The notes beneath the pieces were generated by a model. It was not told the DNA's origin. It ran no database searches and worked only from the letters and a program-made list of their open reading frames with translations. A program made the translations under genes and the position numbers. Positions 17,431-25,591 of a stretch of 64,000 nucleotides of DNA are shown piece after piece. The stretch lies in the IMG/VR virus record IMGVR_UViG_3300032285_001316, positions 1-64,000 of that record. One strand, given 5' to 3'. Source of the stretch: a virus. Position 1 is the stretch's first letter. Every line of letters starts with the position of its first letter.

Positions 17431-17746
17431 CTACACGCCAACAATTGAGGAAGTTCGTGAGGCTTACCGCAAGACACTTCGCAAGGTCGAGGGCGTTTAT
17501 TCGTTGGTTCTTCCTGAAGATGCTGATGCAGCGTTTGACCGTTGGCTTGAAGCCGAACGACTTGCTGAACGTGAACGCATCATCGCACTACTTGAAGAAG
17601 AATATGCGCTTGCTGTTAAGTACGACTTTGAGATTGTTCATGGACTACACGCAGCTATCGCTCTTATCAAGGGAGAACAGCCAGTATCCGCAAATCCTGA
17701 TACGAGCGTTGTATCTGAAAAAACAGATAAGAAAGAAGAAGCATGA
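17423..17746 (+). CDS. unidentified helical protein
   Basis: 107 residues; start at the ATG behind GGAG with 8-nt spacing rather than at the upstream in-frame ATG. Mostly helical with EAERLAERERIIALLEEEY, a sequence pattern frequent in small phage proteins. C-terminus is a charged tail EKTDKKEEA. Function unknown. Confidence 0.6.
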   Translation: MADYTPTIEEVREAYRKTLRKVEGVYSLVLPEDADAAFDRWLEAERLAERERIIALLEEEYALAVKYDFEIVHGLHAAIALIKGEQPVSANPDTSVVSEKTDKKEEA

Positions 17747-17832
17747 GTGAATGGCTACAGGGATTCCTTACAGCATTATTGTTCTCTGTGATTATTGAAA
17801 TTGTGTGGCAATTAGTTAAGGGATGGAAGTAA
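17743..17832 (+). CDS. 29-residue membrane microprotein
   Basis: ATG overlaps the preceding stop; the product MSEWLQGFLTALLFSVIIEI... is one membrane helix with a short basic end (LVKGWK). It uses a GAAGAAG upstream as ribosome site. Its stop shares a base with the following ATG, favouring a real coupled gene. Confidence 0.45.
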   Translation: MSEWLQGFLTALLFSVIIEIVWQLVKGWK

Positions 17833-18092
17833 TGGGTAAGACACTTGCAGAGCAAAAGTGGGAGCAGGTTCAGGTAGAAGCTGCCACCGCTTGGGCCAAT
17901 CTTGACATTTCGATCGAGATGATTGAGAATAATAAAGACGAGTTGACCGAAGAGCAATACGCCGAGATTATGGCAAAGGTCGACGAGCAACAGAAGTACA
18001 TTCAGGACTACCTGCTTCAGGCAAAGGTAGACTACGAGGCTTCACTAAAAAAGGGAGAAATAAATGTCGTACGATCTGGCGGAGCTGACTAG
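17832..18092 (+). CDS. unidentified helical protein upstream of helicase loader
   Basis: 86 residues; ATG at 17832 is preferred because AAGGGA stands 9 nt upstream, whereas the ATG at 17823 has that sequence directly adjacent. It is helical and acidic (EQKWEQVQVEAATAWANLDIS). It overlaps the loader gene by 29 nt. Confidence 0.55.
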   Translation: MGKTLAEQKWEQVQVEAATAWANLDISIEMIENNKDELTEEQYAEIMAKVDEQQKYIQDYLLQAKVDYEASLKKGEINVVRSGGAD

Positions 18093-18786
18093 CCTCAAGC
18101 GCCAATGGTTACTTCGTTCCTCTAACATCCCCCGCCGATTCCTTGGCTGGGGTTCTGAGGACATTGCACGAGACATGGGGGAGTTCTCTCCTCAAATTGA
18201 GTCCTGGCTCAAGACTGCGCTTAATGGAGACGTTATTAAGCAGATTGGTGGCCTGGGTACAACTGGCGTTGGAATCCTCTTAGACGGCGGTCCAGGCAAG
18301 GGCAAGACCACTCACGCGGTAACTACTCTCATGGAGTTTGTCCGCCGCCTCCCCGAGAAGGATACAGCCGCCCGTGACGTGCTAGCCATGTCACCTGAGG
18401 TCTACGGGATGAACGCTCGTCCCGTTTACTACCTCACCTTCCCCGAGTTTCTTTCTCGCAAGAAAGCTATCTTCGAAGCAGATGCTGACACCAAACGCGG
18501 TATGTTCGAAGAGATGGAGGGTCTTCACGGTCGCGCTGATGATGACCGCTTAAACGTGCGCCTCCTCGTACTTGACGATCTTGGTAAGGAGTACGGCTCG
18601 AAGTACGACGACACGTCATTTGACGAGATCCTTCGTGCTCGTTACGATAAGGCATTACCAACAATTATCACCACCAACGTTCCTCTGGAAAACTGGGGAA
18701 AGAAGTACGGTGAAGCAATGGGAAGTTTTGGTCACGAGGCATTCCGCCTTGTGCGTATTATGGGAGAGGATCTTCGTAAAAAATGA
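18064..18786 (+). CDS. DnaC-like AAA+ helicase loader
   Basis: 240 residues with Walker A GGPGKGKTT near residue 75, Walker B LLVLDDLGKEY near 167 and a sensor segment ALPTIITTNVPLENW near 198, which matches the DnaC/IstB-like loader family. It would load the phage DnaB-like helicase encoded a little downstream. Start is supported by AAGGGAGAAATAA ATG. Neighbours include the initiator candidate, helicase and primase, forming a complete initiation set. Confidence 0.82.
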   Translation: MSYDLAELTSLKRQWLLRSSNIPRRFLGWGSEDIARDMGEFSPQIESWLKTALNGDVIKQIGGLGTTGVGILLDGGPGKGKTTHAVTTLMEFVRRLPEKDTAARDVLAMSPEVYGMNARPVYYLTFPEFLSRKKAIFEADADTKRGMFEEMEGLHGRADDDRLNVRLLVLDDLGKEYGSKYDDTSFDEILRARYDKALPTIITTNVPLENWGKKYGEAMGSFGHEAFRLVRIMGEDLRKK

Positions 18787-18797
18787 AGGAAGTAAGC

Positions 18798-19091
18798 ATG
18801 GACATCACGTGGCGTACCGTACAGGTATTTCTTGAGGACTACGGCGTCATTGAGGTCGAGGTAGATCAGGAAAACAATCAGAAGGCTCGTTGCACCTGCC
18901 CAGGGTTTATGCGTGCGGGTCGCTGCAAGCACACCAAGCACGTCAAGGATGTTATGGCCGAGAACGATGGCCACTACTCCATTCACATCCCTGTTGATGT
19001 AGACGAAGCAGAGGCTATCCGCGCTCTTCGTGATCCAGAACTGTTCCGTGACTTCGTAATCAAGTACGGTAAGGTCGAGGTAATTGATTAA
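18798..19091 (+). CDS. SWIM-type zinc-finger protein
   Basis: 97 residues. Residues 32-48 contain CTCPGFMRAGRCKHTKH, the CxCx(n)CxH pattern of SWIM zinc fingers that bind DNA or protein. The ATG at 18798 has AAGGAAG 7 nt upstream and is preferred to the ATG overlapping the previous stop. A SWIM protein in a replication cluster may work in recombination or helicase support, as SWIM proteins do with Rad51-type systems; that is inference. Confidence 0.7.
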   Translation: MDITWRTVQVFLEDYGVIEVEVDQENNQKARCTCPGFMRAGRCKHTKHVKDVMAENDGHYSIHIPVDVDEAEAIRALRDPELFRDFVIKYGKVEVID

Positions 19092-19497
19092 CGGAGACAT
19101 CTCAAACGCGACTCCACCTCGCATCGTTGTGATGGTGGACGTTGTTGCTGAGGTAACCTTTGCGGAAGAACGCAAGGGTCTTCGTAAAACCAAAGTACCA
19201 AAGGCAAAGTGGCGCAAGGAAAACCTGAGCCACCTATGGAACCTTGCCTATAAGTTTGGTTTGTCCGTAGAGCTAGCTGCCACAGAAGAAGATGGCTGGA
19301 CTGACGAGATGCTTTCGGGCATGATGGACAAACTTGACAACCGTGGTGGTAACCCGTTTAATTACTACTACGTGTACGAAAGCATCCAGGAAGTAGTGGA
19401 AGAGCTTCCGTACAAGGCAAACTTTAAGGGCATAGTAGATGTCCCAGGACGAGTCGCACGATTCGGTTCATGGGGTATCGAGATTCAAAATCTTTAG
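19084..19497 (+). CDS. unidentified protein before helicase gene
   Basis: 137 residues from a TTG preceded by GAGG and overlapping the SWIM gene by 8 nt; an ATG at 19132 is a possible later start. Contains a basic helix RKGLRKTKVPKAKWRKENL and ends with a small beta region. No family recognised. Translation coupling with both neighbours is likely. Confidence 0.55.
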   Translation: MINGDISNATPPRIVVMVDVVAEVTFAEERKGLRKTKVPKAKWRKENLSHLWNLAYKFGLSVELAATEEDGWTDEMLSGMMDKLDNRGGNPFNYYYVYESIQEVVEELPYKANFKGIVDVPGRVARFGSWGIEIQNL

Positions 19498-19517
19498 AAA
19501 CAAATGGAGGGCACACC

Positions 19518-20765
19518 ATGGCGGCAGACAACGAGTACCGCCTCGTAAGTAAGATCATTCTTGATCGCAACATCATTCCTGTACTGGAACGTGGCATCAA
19601 GGATGACTGGATTGTCGATGACGATCTGCGCCGTGTGTACAAGTTTATTCGTGAGCACTACGCAAACTACCGCGAGGTACCTACAGCCGTAGCGGTCAAT
19701 GATAACTTCCCTAACTTTAAGACTCTTAAGGTTGAGGACACCATCGACTACCTCATTGACAAGATGGTTGAGTTCCGTCGCCGCACCATCACGCGACGCG
19801 GTGTCGAGTCGGTAGTTGAGCAGCTCAATGGTAACGACCACGAGTCAGCGCTCCTAGAGATGAGCAAAGCCCTCACGCTTGTCAACGAGCAGGGCATCGT
19901 AGGTACCACTCACATCGACGTTTCGGCAGACCCAGACAAGTTCTGGACTGAGTACGAGAACGTTCACAACTCTAAGTTCTTAGGTATTCCTACAGGGTTT
20001 AAGAAGATTGATGAAGCCACTGCTGGCCTTCAGGGGGGACAGCTGATTACAATCATTGCTCCCCCAAAGACAGGTAAGTCTCAGATCGCTCTTCGTGTTG
20101 CCGCGAACGTGCATAATGACGGGTTTGTTCCTCTGTTCCAGTCCTTTGAGATGAACAACCATGAGCAGGCTCTGCGCTATAACGCAATGCAGGCACACAT
20201 TTCTACTGCAAACTTGCGTCAAGGAAAGCTTTCTACAGACGAAGAAGACCGTTTCCTCAAGCACCTCGACGCTCTCAAGGAAAGCAAGTCCTTCCACTTT
20301 GTAGACGCGGTTAACGGTCTCACCGTGGACTCGTTGGTGGCTAAAGCAGAGCAGCTTAACCCAGACATTCTTATTGTTGACGGTGTGTACCTGATGATGG
20401 ACCAAGTAACTGGTGAGGCTAACACTCCTCAGGCATTGACCAACATCACACGTGGACTCAAGCGCGTTGCTCAGAAACTAAACATTCCTGTAATCATCAC
20501 TACGCAGACACTGCTATGGAAGATGAAGGGAGGAAAGGTCTCCGCAGACTCTATCGGTTACTCGTCCTCGTTCTTCCAGGACTCTGATGTTATCTTAGGT
20601 CTTGATCCCATTGAAGGCGCAGACGACCTGCGCATGCTTCGCATCGTTCAGTCCCGTAACTCTGCCCCAGAGGAAACCTCCATTACTTGGAAGTGGGACA
20701 CTGGTTGCTTCCACGACGAAGACGCTAGCTGCAAGCACTGCACCACGTTTGGGTACAAGTTCTAA
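19518..20765 (+). CDS. DnaB-like replicative helicase
   Basis: 415 residues. A helical N-terminal domain is followed by the RecA-type motor: Walker A APPKTGKSQ near residue 180, DIVIVDG-like Walker B ILIVDGVYL near 284 and the conserved VIITTQ strand near 330. The C-terminal DASCKHCTTFGYKF contains a CKHC pair. The ATG with GGAGG 6 nt upstream is preferred over an upstream in-frame ATG at 19470. It would unwind the fork, loaded by the DnaC-like protein. Its stop overlaps the primase ATG. Confidence 0.85.
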   Translation: MAADNEYRLVSKIILDRNIIPVLERGIKDDWIVDDDLRRVYKFIREHYANYREVPTAVAVNDNFPNFKTLKVEDTIDYLIDKMVEFRRRTITRRGVESVVEQLNGNDHESALLEMSKALTLVNEQGIVGTTHIDVSADPDKFWTEYENVHNSKFLGIPTGFKKIDEATAGLQGGQLITIIAPPKTGKSQIALRVAANVHNDGFVPLFQSFEMNNHEQALRYNAMQAHISTANLRQGKLSTDEEDRFLKHLDALKESKSFHFVDAVNGLTVDSLVAKAEQLNPDILIVDGVYLMMDQVTGEANTPQALTNITRGLKRVAQKLNIPVIITTQTLLWKMKGGKVSADSIGYSSSFFQDSDVILGLDPIEGADDLRMLRIVQSRNSAPEETSITWKWDTGCFHDEDASCKHCTTFGYKF

Positions 20766-21763
20766 TGCTTCTTGATATTCCAGCAGCTCTCGATGCCTTG
20801 GGTATGGAGTACATGGAGCACGGGCATGAGGCTAATGCATTATGCCCAGCCCACCTAGCTCGCACAGGAAAAGAAGATAACTCTCCCTCATGGTGGATAA
20901 ACCTTGAGACAGGGCAGCACATCTGCTTCTCTTGTGGTTACAAAGGAAACCTCACTCAACTTGTCTGTGATGTTAACGAGTTCTACATCAAGACATGGGA
21001 CAACAAGTACTCCTATGACTATGACACTGCCCAGGCATGGTTGGCAGATATCTCTTCAGTTCCCATCGAGGAGCTGCTGCAGATGGTTAAGTCCCTACCT
21101 AACCGTATTGAGGCATACCCCAAACCTTTAGAAATGTCTGAGGCTCGTCTTGTTGTTTTTGACGCGCCACCTGCAAAACCCCTTGCAGATCGAAACCTAA
21201 CTCCAGACTCAGCGTCTAAGTACGGCGTGCTGTGGGATAATAAGAAAGCGACATGGATCCTTCCCCTTCGTGAACCAGAGAACCACCGCCTAATGGGGTG
21301 GCAGGAAAAAGGCACGGAACAGCGCACTTTCTTTAACCGCCCAGCTGGCCTACAAAAGGCCAAAACCCTGTTTGGAGTTGATGTCCAGGATGTGGATCTG
21401 GCTATCGTGGTTGAGTCTCCCCTTGATTGCCTTCGTATTGCTTCTGCTGGATATCGCGGAGCGGTGGCTATCTGCGGAGCGACGCCATCAGAAGAACAAA
21501 TCAAAATCATCCGAGGATCCGAACGAGTCATCGTCGCACTAGACAACCCAAATATTGATTCAGCTGGTAAAAAGGGTTGCGAAGAGTTCCGTAAGTTTGC
21601 AAACAAATACGGCATAAACCTGTTCTTTTTCAACTATGGTAAGAGTGGTAAAAAAGACCCAGGTGGTATGACTGATGAAGAAATAGCCTGGGGAATCCAG
21701 AACGCTAAATCGTCAGTACTCGGAGAACTCGCATATGTTTCAGGGGACACTCAAGCCAATTAA
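20765..21763 (+). CDS. DnaG-like primase
   Basis: 332 residues. The N-terminal zinc site is CPAHL near residue 26 with CFSCGYKG near 55 (CHC2-type ribbon), and a Toprim domain begins near 215 with VVESPLDCLRIA and continues with VIVALDNPNIDSAGKKG. It is shorter than bacterial DnaG (about 600 residues) because no C-terminal helicase-binding domain is present. It would make RNA primers for the phage fork. Confidence 0.85.
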   Translation: MLLDIPAALDALGMEYMEHGHEANALCPAHLARTGKEDNSPSWWINLETGQHICFSCGYKGNLTQLVCDVNEFYIKTWDNKYSYDYDTAQAWLADISSVPIEELLQMVKSLPNRIEAYPKPLEMSEARLVVFDAPPAKPLADRNLTPDSASKYGVLWDNKKATWILPLREPENHRLMGWQEKGTEQRTFFNRPAGLQKAKTLFGVDVQDVDLAIVVESPLDCLRIASAGYRGAVAICGATPSEEQIKIIRGSERVIVALDNPNIDSAGKKGCEEFRKFANKYGINLFFFNYGKSGKKDPGGMTDEEIAWGIQNAKSSVLGELAYVSGDTQAN

Positions 21764-21766
21764 GGG

Positions 21767-21772
21767 TACACT
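21767..21772 (+). promoter_or_regulatory. -10 box TACACT upstream of HNH gene
   Basis: TACACT about 28 nt before the HNH start in the only short gap between primase and SNF2 genes. The gene itself has a good AAAGGAAAC ribosome site. No good -35 seen. Confidence 0.35.
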
Positions 21773-21799
21773 GTTTCCATCAGTTAAAAGGAAACAAAA

Positions 21800-22294
21800 A
21801 TGCCAGTAAAAGCCATAGATCTATCAAACCAAACATTCGGACGGTTAACAGTTATTGACCGAGCAAATAACCGAGGGCAGTATGTTTGCTGGAATTGTTT
21901 ATGCGAGTGTGGGGCAAAGGTAGTCGTCTCTTCTGCTGATCTTCGCAGAGGAGACACCCGTTCATGCGGTTGTTTAGCCAAAGAAACTTGGCAGCGTATA
22001 TCCTTAGCTAAAAAGCACGGACATAGCGGGGATTCTCGAACACCCGAATACCGCTCTTGGGAGTCGGCTAAACAACGTTGTTTTAATCCCAATACTACTG
22101 GGTATAAAAACTATGGTGGTCGAGGCATAACGATGTGCGCTACTTGGGCCAATGACTTTTCTTCTTTTCTAGAGAGTATGGGCCCCCGCCCAGAAGGGAC
22201 TAGCTTAGACCGAATTAACGTTGACGGTAATTATGAGCCAGGAAATTGTCGCTGGGCAGATCGATCAATGCAACGAAATAATCGGAGACGTTAG
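21800..22294 (+). CDS. free-standing homing HNH endonuclease
   Basis: 164 residues. The C-terminal half has the phage HNH family signature YKNYGGRGITMC, W..DF..F..MG and SLDRINVDGNYEPGNCRWA. The N-terminal zinc-like part CWNCLCECG...CGC resembles the small DNA-binding units of these homing proteins. It separates primase and SNF2 helicase genes that would otherwise be contiguous, the usual habit of a mobile free-standing endonuclease. It has its own promoter-like sequence. No disruption of neighbours is visible. Confidence 0.82.
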   Translation: MPVKAIDLSNQTFGRLTVIDRANNRGQYVCWNCLCECGAKVVVSSADLRRGDTRSCGCLAKETWQRISLAKKHGHSGDSRTPEYRSWESAKQRCFNPNTTGYKNYGGRGITMCATWANDFSSFLESMGPRPEGTSLDRINVDGNYEPGNCRWADRSMQRNNRRR

Positions 22295-23862
22295 TGTCTT
22301 TTACTGGAAAATTAAAGCCTTATCAGGTTGAGGCCGTTGAGAAGATGGTCAGTCAAAAGACCATCCTTGTAGCGTACGAGATGGGTCTCGGTAAGACCCC
22401 CATGACCATCGCCGCTATCGAAGAGCTTAGAGCTAAGGGCGAGATCACTACATCTGTTCTTGTCCTCTGCCTTGCCAGCCTTAAGTATCAGTGGCAAAAA
22501 GAGATAGCCAAGTTCAGCGATGCTGATTCAATCGTCATTGACGGTACTCCCAAGGCTAGGGCCGCGCAGTACGCCGAAGCCGCTAACTATGAGTACATCA
22601 TCATGAACTACGAGCAGGTAGTCAATGACTGGGAAACCCTGAAGCAGTTTGCATTTTCTGCAATCATCTGTGATGAAGCTACCGCGATCAAAGGGTTCAG
22701 GGCTAAAAGAGCAAAGAAGGTAAAGGAACTTTCCAAAAAGATTCCAGTCAGGTTTGCTCTTACGGGTACCCCAATTGAGAACGGTAAACCCGAAGAGATC
22801 TTTTCGATCATGCAGTTCGTCGACCCCAAGGTGCTGGGTAGGTTTGACATCTTTGATGACACGTTTATCGTTCGTAATCATTTCGGTGGCGTACAGAGGT
22901 ATAGGAACCTGCCTCTCCTAAACAAGACCGTAATGAATAGCACCGTCCGCAAATCTCAAAAAGATGAAGACGTAAAGCCGTACCTACCCGAAGCAAATTA
23001 TCGAGAGCCAATTATCGTAAAGCTAGATCGTGGCGGTCAGGTTCTATACAACAGGGTTGCCACAGATCTCCTTGAGCTACTTACTCAGGCTAAGGATATG
23101 TTTGGTTCTTCCTTTAACATTGCTGCACACTACGGGCAGACTTATCAGCCAGGTGATCCCGCAATGGAGATGCGCGGTGAGATCATGTCCAGGGTTGGTG
23201 CACTCAGGATGCTGTGCTCAAGCCCCAACGTTCTCCTTTCCAGCGCAGAAAAGTTCGACCTGCAGAACGGGGGAAGCGCGTACATCCACTCGCTAGGTAA
23301 CTTGCTTAATGGACTCTCAAAGACCCCCAAGCTTGACGCTGCGATTGACTACTTGGTAGAGCACCTCAGTATTGATGAGTCTTACAAGGCCGTTGTCTTT
23401 GCCTCCTACCTTGATTCTGTAGGAGAGCTAGTCGACAGGCTTAATGCTAAGAGCTTTGGAGCTGTGGCATACACGGGCGAGATGAACGCTGTCCGCAAAG
23501 AGGACGCTAAAGTTAAGTTCCAAACTAGGTCACACATCCGTGTACTAGTAAGCAGCGACGCTGGTGGGTACGGTGTCGACCTTCCACAAGCTAACCTTCT
23601 ACTCAACTATGACCAACCCTGGTCATCAGGGCTGCTTGTTCAGCGCAATGGTCGCATCAATAGAACATCCAGCGAGTGGACAACAATTACTATCCAGGAC
23701 ATTCTAATTAAAGACTCAATTGAGCAGCGTCAGTACGACATGCTTCAACAAAAGAGCGACATTGCGGGGGCGATCCTTGACGGAGAAAACATCAACGCCA
23801 AAGGAGGGGTTGACCTCACGGTTGGCAGTATGTTAGAGTTCATTACCAACAAGCTTATTTAG
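22294..23862 (+). CDS. SNF2-type DNA helicase/translocase
   Basis: 522 residues. Motifs in order: LKPYQVEAVEKM, Walker A MGLGKTP near 31, DEATAIKG (DEAx box) near 126, LTGTPIEN near 157, and a C-terminal helicase domain with VLVSSDAGGYGVDLPQA and QRNGRINRTS (motifs V and VI). Phage proteins of this kind often act in recombination or fork reversal, like T4 UvsW. GTG start overlaps the HNH stop; a GGAG lies upstream. Confidence 0.82.
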   Translation: MSFTGKLKPYQVEAVEKMVSQKTILVAYEMGLGKTPMTIAAIEELRAKGEITTSVLVLCLASLKYQWQKEIAKFSDADSIVIDGTPKARAAQYAEAANYEYIIMNYEQVVNDWETLKQFAFSAIICDEATAIKGFRAKRAKKVKELSKKIPVRFALTGTPIENGKPEEIFSIMQFVDPKVLGRFDIFDDTFIVRNHFGGVQRYRNLPLLNKTVMNSTVRKSQKDEDVKPYLPEANYREPIIVKLDRGGQVLYNRVATDLLELLTQAKDMFGSSFNIAAHYGQTYQPGDPAMEMRGEIMSRVGALRMLCSSPNVLLSSAEKFDLQNGGSAYIHSLGNLLNGLSKTPKLDAAIDYLVEHLSIDESYKAVVFASYLDSVGELVDRLNAKSFGAVAYTGEMNAVRKEDAKVKFQTRSHIRVLVSSDAGGYGVDLPQANLLLNYDQPWSSGLLVQRNGRINRTSSEWTTITIQDILIKDSIEQRQYDMLQQKSDIAGAILDGENINAKGGVDLTVGSMLEFITNKLI

Positions 23863-23871
23863 GAGGGCAAC

Positions 23872-24315
23872 ATGGCTAAGGTCATAGAAGAAGAGGTATC
23901 GCGGTTCCAAGACCCCGATAGCCTTGAGTCGCAGGTCAGCGAGTACGCAAAGCTAAAGGCGTCTATTGAGATCATGGAGTCTCGTAGCAAGGAGATTCGC
24001 ACAAAGCTGTTCAGTCAGCTAGACCTCGAAGGTCTGGAAGATGACAAGGGCAATATCATCCTGGAGCTTCCTGCCGTTATCGACGGTATTGCTCGTATCG
24101 AGAAGCAACGACGTGCAACCCGCAAACTTGACGAAGATGTTGCAGAAGCCATTATTGAGCAGACTGGTCTGCAGGACATGGTTTACGAAATGAAGCGCGT
24201 CATTAACGAGGACGCCCTCATGGCTGCTTACTATGAAGGCATCCTGTCTGAGGAACAGCTCGACGAAATGTTTCCTACAACTGTTGTGTGGGCACTTCGC
24301 ACTGTAAAGAAGTAG
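23872..24315 (+). CDS. unidentified coiled-coil protein
   Basis: 147 residues, strongly helical with SLESQVSEYAKLKASIEIME at the N-terminus, then a short beta hairpin (GNIILELP) and an acidic C-terminal helical part. Start behind AGGAGGGCAAC. Resembles phage accessory proteins placed near helicases, but no family was recognised. Possibly a nuclease inhibitor or structural cofactor. Confidence 0.55.
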   Translation: MAKVIEEEVSRFQDPDSLESQVSEYAKLKASIEIMESRSKEIRTKLFSQLDLEGLEDDKGNIILELPAVIDGIARIEKQRRATRKLDEDVAEAIIEQTGLQDMVYEMKRVINEDALMAAYYEGILSEEQLDEMFPTTVVWALRTVKK

Positions 24316-24318
24316 CCC

Positions 24319-24789
24319 ATGGTAGGTATTCGCGGTGTAGACGAGGTCCTCAAATCTTTTGAGGGTCTCGAACACATCCCTGGGTCTAAGCAAAAGCGCC
24401 GTGAAGACAGCCCCGCTGCAGAGAAGCGTCGCAGAAAAGCCGCAGGTGAAACTAACGGCTGGGATGCTAACCCAATTATTAAAACTCTTAAAGGCGAAGA
24501 GGTCGAAGTTTTTACCATCGGCGCTCTAGCTAACGCTCTCGAAAAGAAGATCGTTACTGTTCGTCTTTGGGAAAAGAAGGGCTACATTCCTGTTGCCCCA
24601 TATCGACTCCGTTCCAAAAGCCTCAATGGCCAGAAGGTAAACGGTAACCGCGTGTACACCCGTGACCTCATTGAGATCACAATCGCTGAGTTCGAGAAGC
24701 GAGGAATCATGGGTGCTGCACGGGTAGAATGGAAAGATCACGCTGATTTGCCAGGGGTACTTGCGCAACTTTGGCGTGAAGCACTATAG
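24319..24789 (+). CDS. MerR-like HTH protein
   Basis: 156 residues. A basic disordered N-terminus (KQKRREDSPAAEKRRRKAAG) precedes a MerR/excisionase-like helix-turn-helix: FTIGALANALEKKIVTVRLWEKKGYIP, then a beta wing with RVYTRDLIEI. It may bind DNA as a regulator or replication accessory factor. No strong ribosome site (AAGAAG upstream). Confidence 0.65.
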   Translation: MVGIRGVDEVLKSFEGLEHIPGSKQKRREDSPAAEKRRRKAAGETNGWDANPIIKTLKGEEVEVFTIGALANALEKKIVTVRLWEKKGYIPVAPYRLRSKSLNGQKVNGNRVYTRDLIEITIAEFEKRGIMGAARVEWKDHADLPGVLAQLWREAL

Positions 24790-24860
24790 TAATAAAAGTG
24801 GTTCAGATGAACCCAAGACCGAAAAAGTAGACGCAAGTCTCAAGACCGAAAGATACCAAA
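24785..24860 (+). promoter_or_regulatory. promoter and structured leader of the SSB candidate gene
   Basis: TATAGT at 24785-24790 could be a -10 box. The leader then contains a hairpin GGTTC-AGAT-GAACC (24800-24813) and a direct repeat CAAGACCGAAA at 24814-24824 and 24841-24851. No Shine-Dalgarno sequence stands before the ATG, so the leader may control translation. Confidence 0.45.
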
Positions 24861-25511
24861 ATGATTAACACTCCATCCGTTGACGCTGAGTCCTACTTGG
24901 CTGAAGACACCGTAGATAACATCCCTGCACACGGCACCACCGTGCAGGCTGGCTGGGGAGCCGCTAAGGACGCCCTCAAGCCCAAGAAGGACAGCCAGTA
25001 TCCTACTGACTTCCGCTTCTCTGAGCAGGCACAGCTTGTTCGCTTCCTCCAGGACGAGCCTTTCGCTGTATACGAACAGCACTGGGTAGACCGCACCGAA
25101 GGTAAGCGTTCGTTTGTATGCCTCGGAGACGAGTGCCCCCTGTGCACCATCGCTGGTGACAAGCCTCGCCCCAAGTTCGCTTTCAACATCATTGTTCTCT
25201 CTGATGGTGAACCAAACGTCCAGATTCTGACTGCGCCACCTTCGTTCGCACGTCAGCTTCAGGCAGCTAACGACGACGCACGTCGCGGACCGCTGACGAA
25301 GTACTACTGGGCAATCGCTCGCACTGGTTCGGGTAACACGACGCAGTACACGCTTGACCGTGTTCGCGCCACCGACCTTGCTGAGGAGTGGGAGCTGGAT
25401 GCAGACTCGATTGACGAGTTCGCCGCATCCGCCGTGTCGTATGACACATCTGCAGTCTACGTGAGCCCTCGCGAAGAACTGCTGACGTTGGCACGTACGC
25501 TCGTATCGTAA
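24861..25511 (+). CDS. putative single-stranded DNA-binding protein with zinc motif
   Basis: 216 residues. Has a beta-rich core and a CLGDECPLC cluster near residue 88-97, as in phage ssDNA-binding proteins where zinc stabilises an OB-like core, plus an acidic segment DLAEEWELDADSIDEFAA toward the C-terminus. Adjacent to the DNA polymerase gene. No clear Shine-Dalgarno sequence precedes the ATG, and the leader contains a hairpin and repeats; T4 gene 32 protein represses its own mRNA, so similar control is conceivable. Assignment by composition and context. Confidence 0.6.
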   Translation: MINTPSVDAESYLAEDTVDNIPAHGTTVQAGWGAAKDALKPKKDSQYPTDFRFSEQAQLVRFLQDEPFAVYEQHWVDRTEGKRSFVCLGDECPLCTIAGDKPRPKFAFNIIVLSDGEPNVQILTAPPSFARQLQAANDDARRGPLTKYYWAIARTGSGNTTQYTLDRVRATDLAEEWELDADSIDEFAASAVSYDTSAVYVSPREELLTLARTLVS

Positions 25512-25524
25512 CCACTCACTAACT

Positions 25525-25570
25525 AGGGGAGCCATGGTCTTTTCCCCCCATTTTTGGCCATGGCTCCCCT
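25525..25570 (+). terminator. long perfect hairpin between SSB candidate and DNA polymerase
   Basis: Arms AGGGGAGCCATGG (25525-25537) and CCATGGCTCCCCT (25558-25570) match over 13 bp, with a 20-nt loop containing a C6 and a T5 run. Only weakly T-rich sequence follows, so it may be a terminator, an mRNA-end stabiliser or an operator. Confidence 0.5.
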
Positions 25571-25591
25571 TCATTATCTTCAGAGGGCAAA

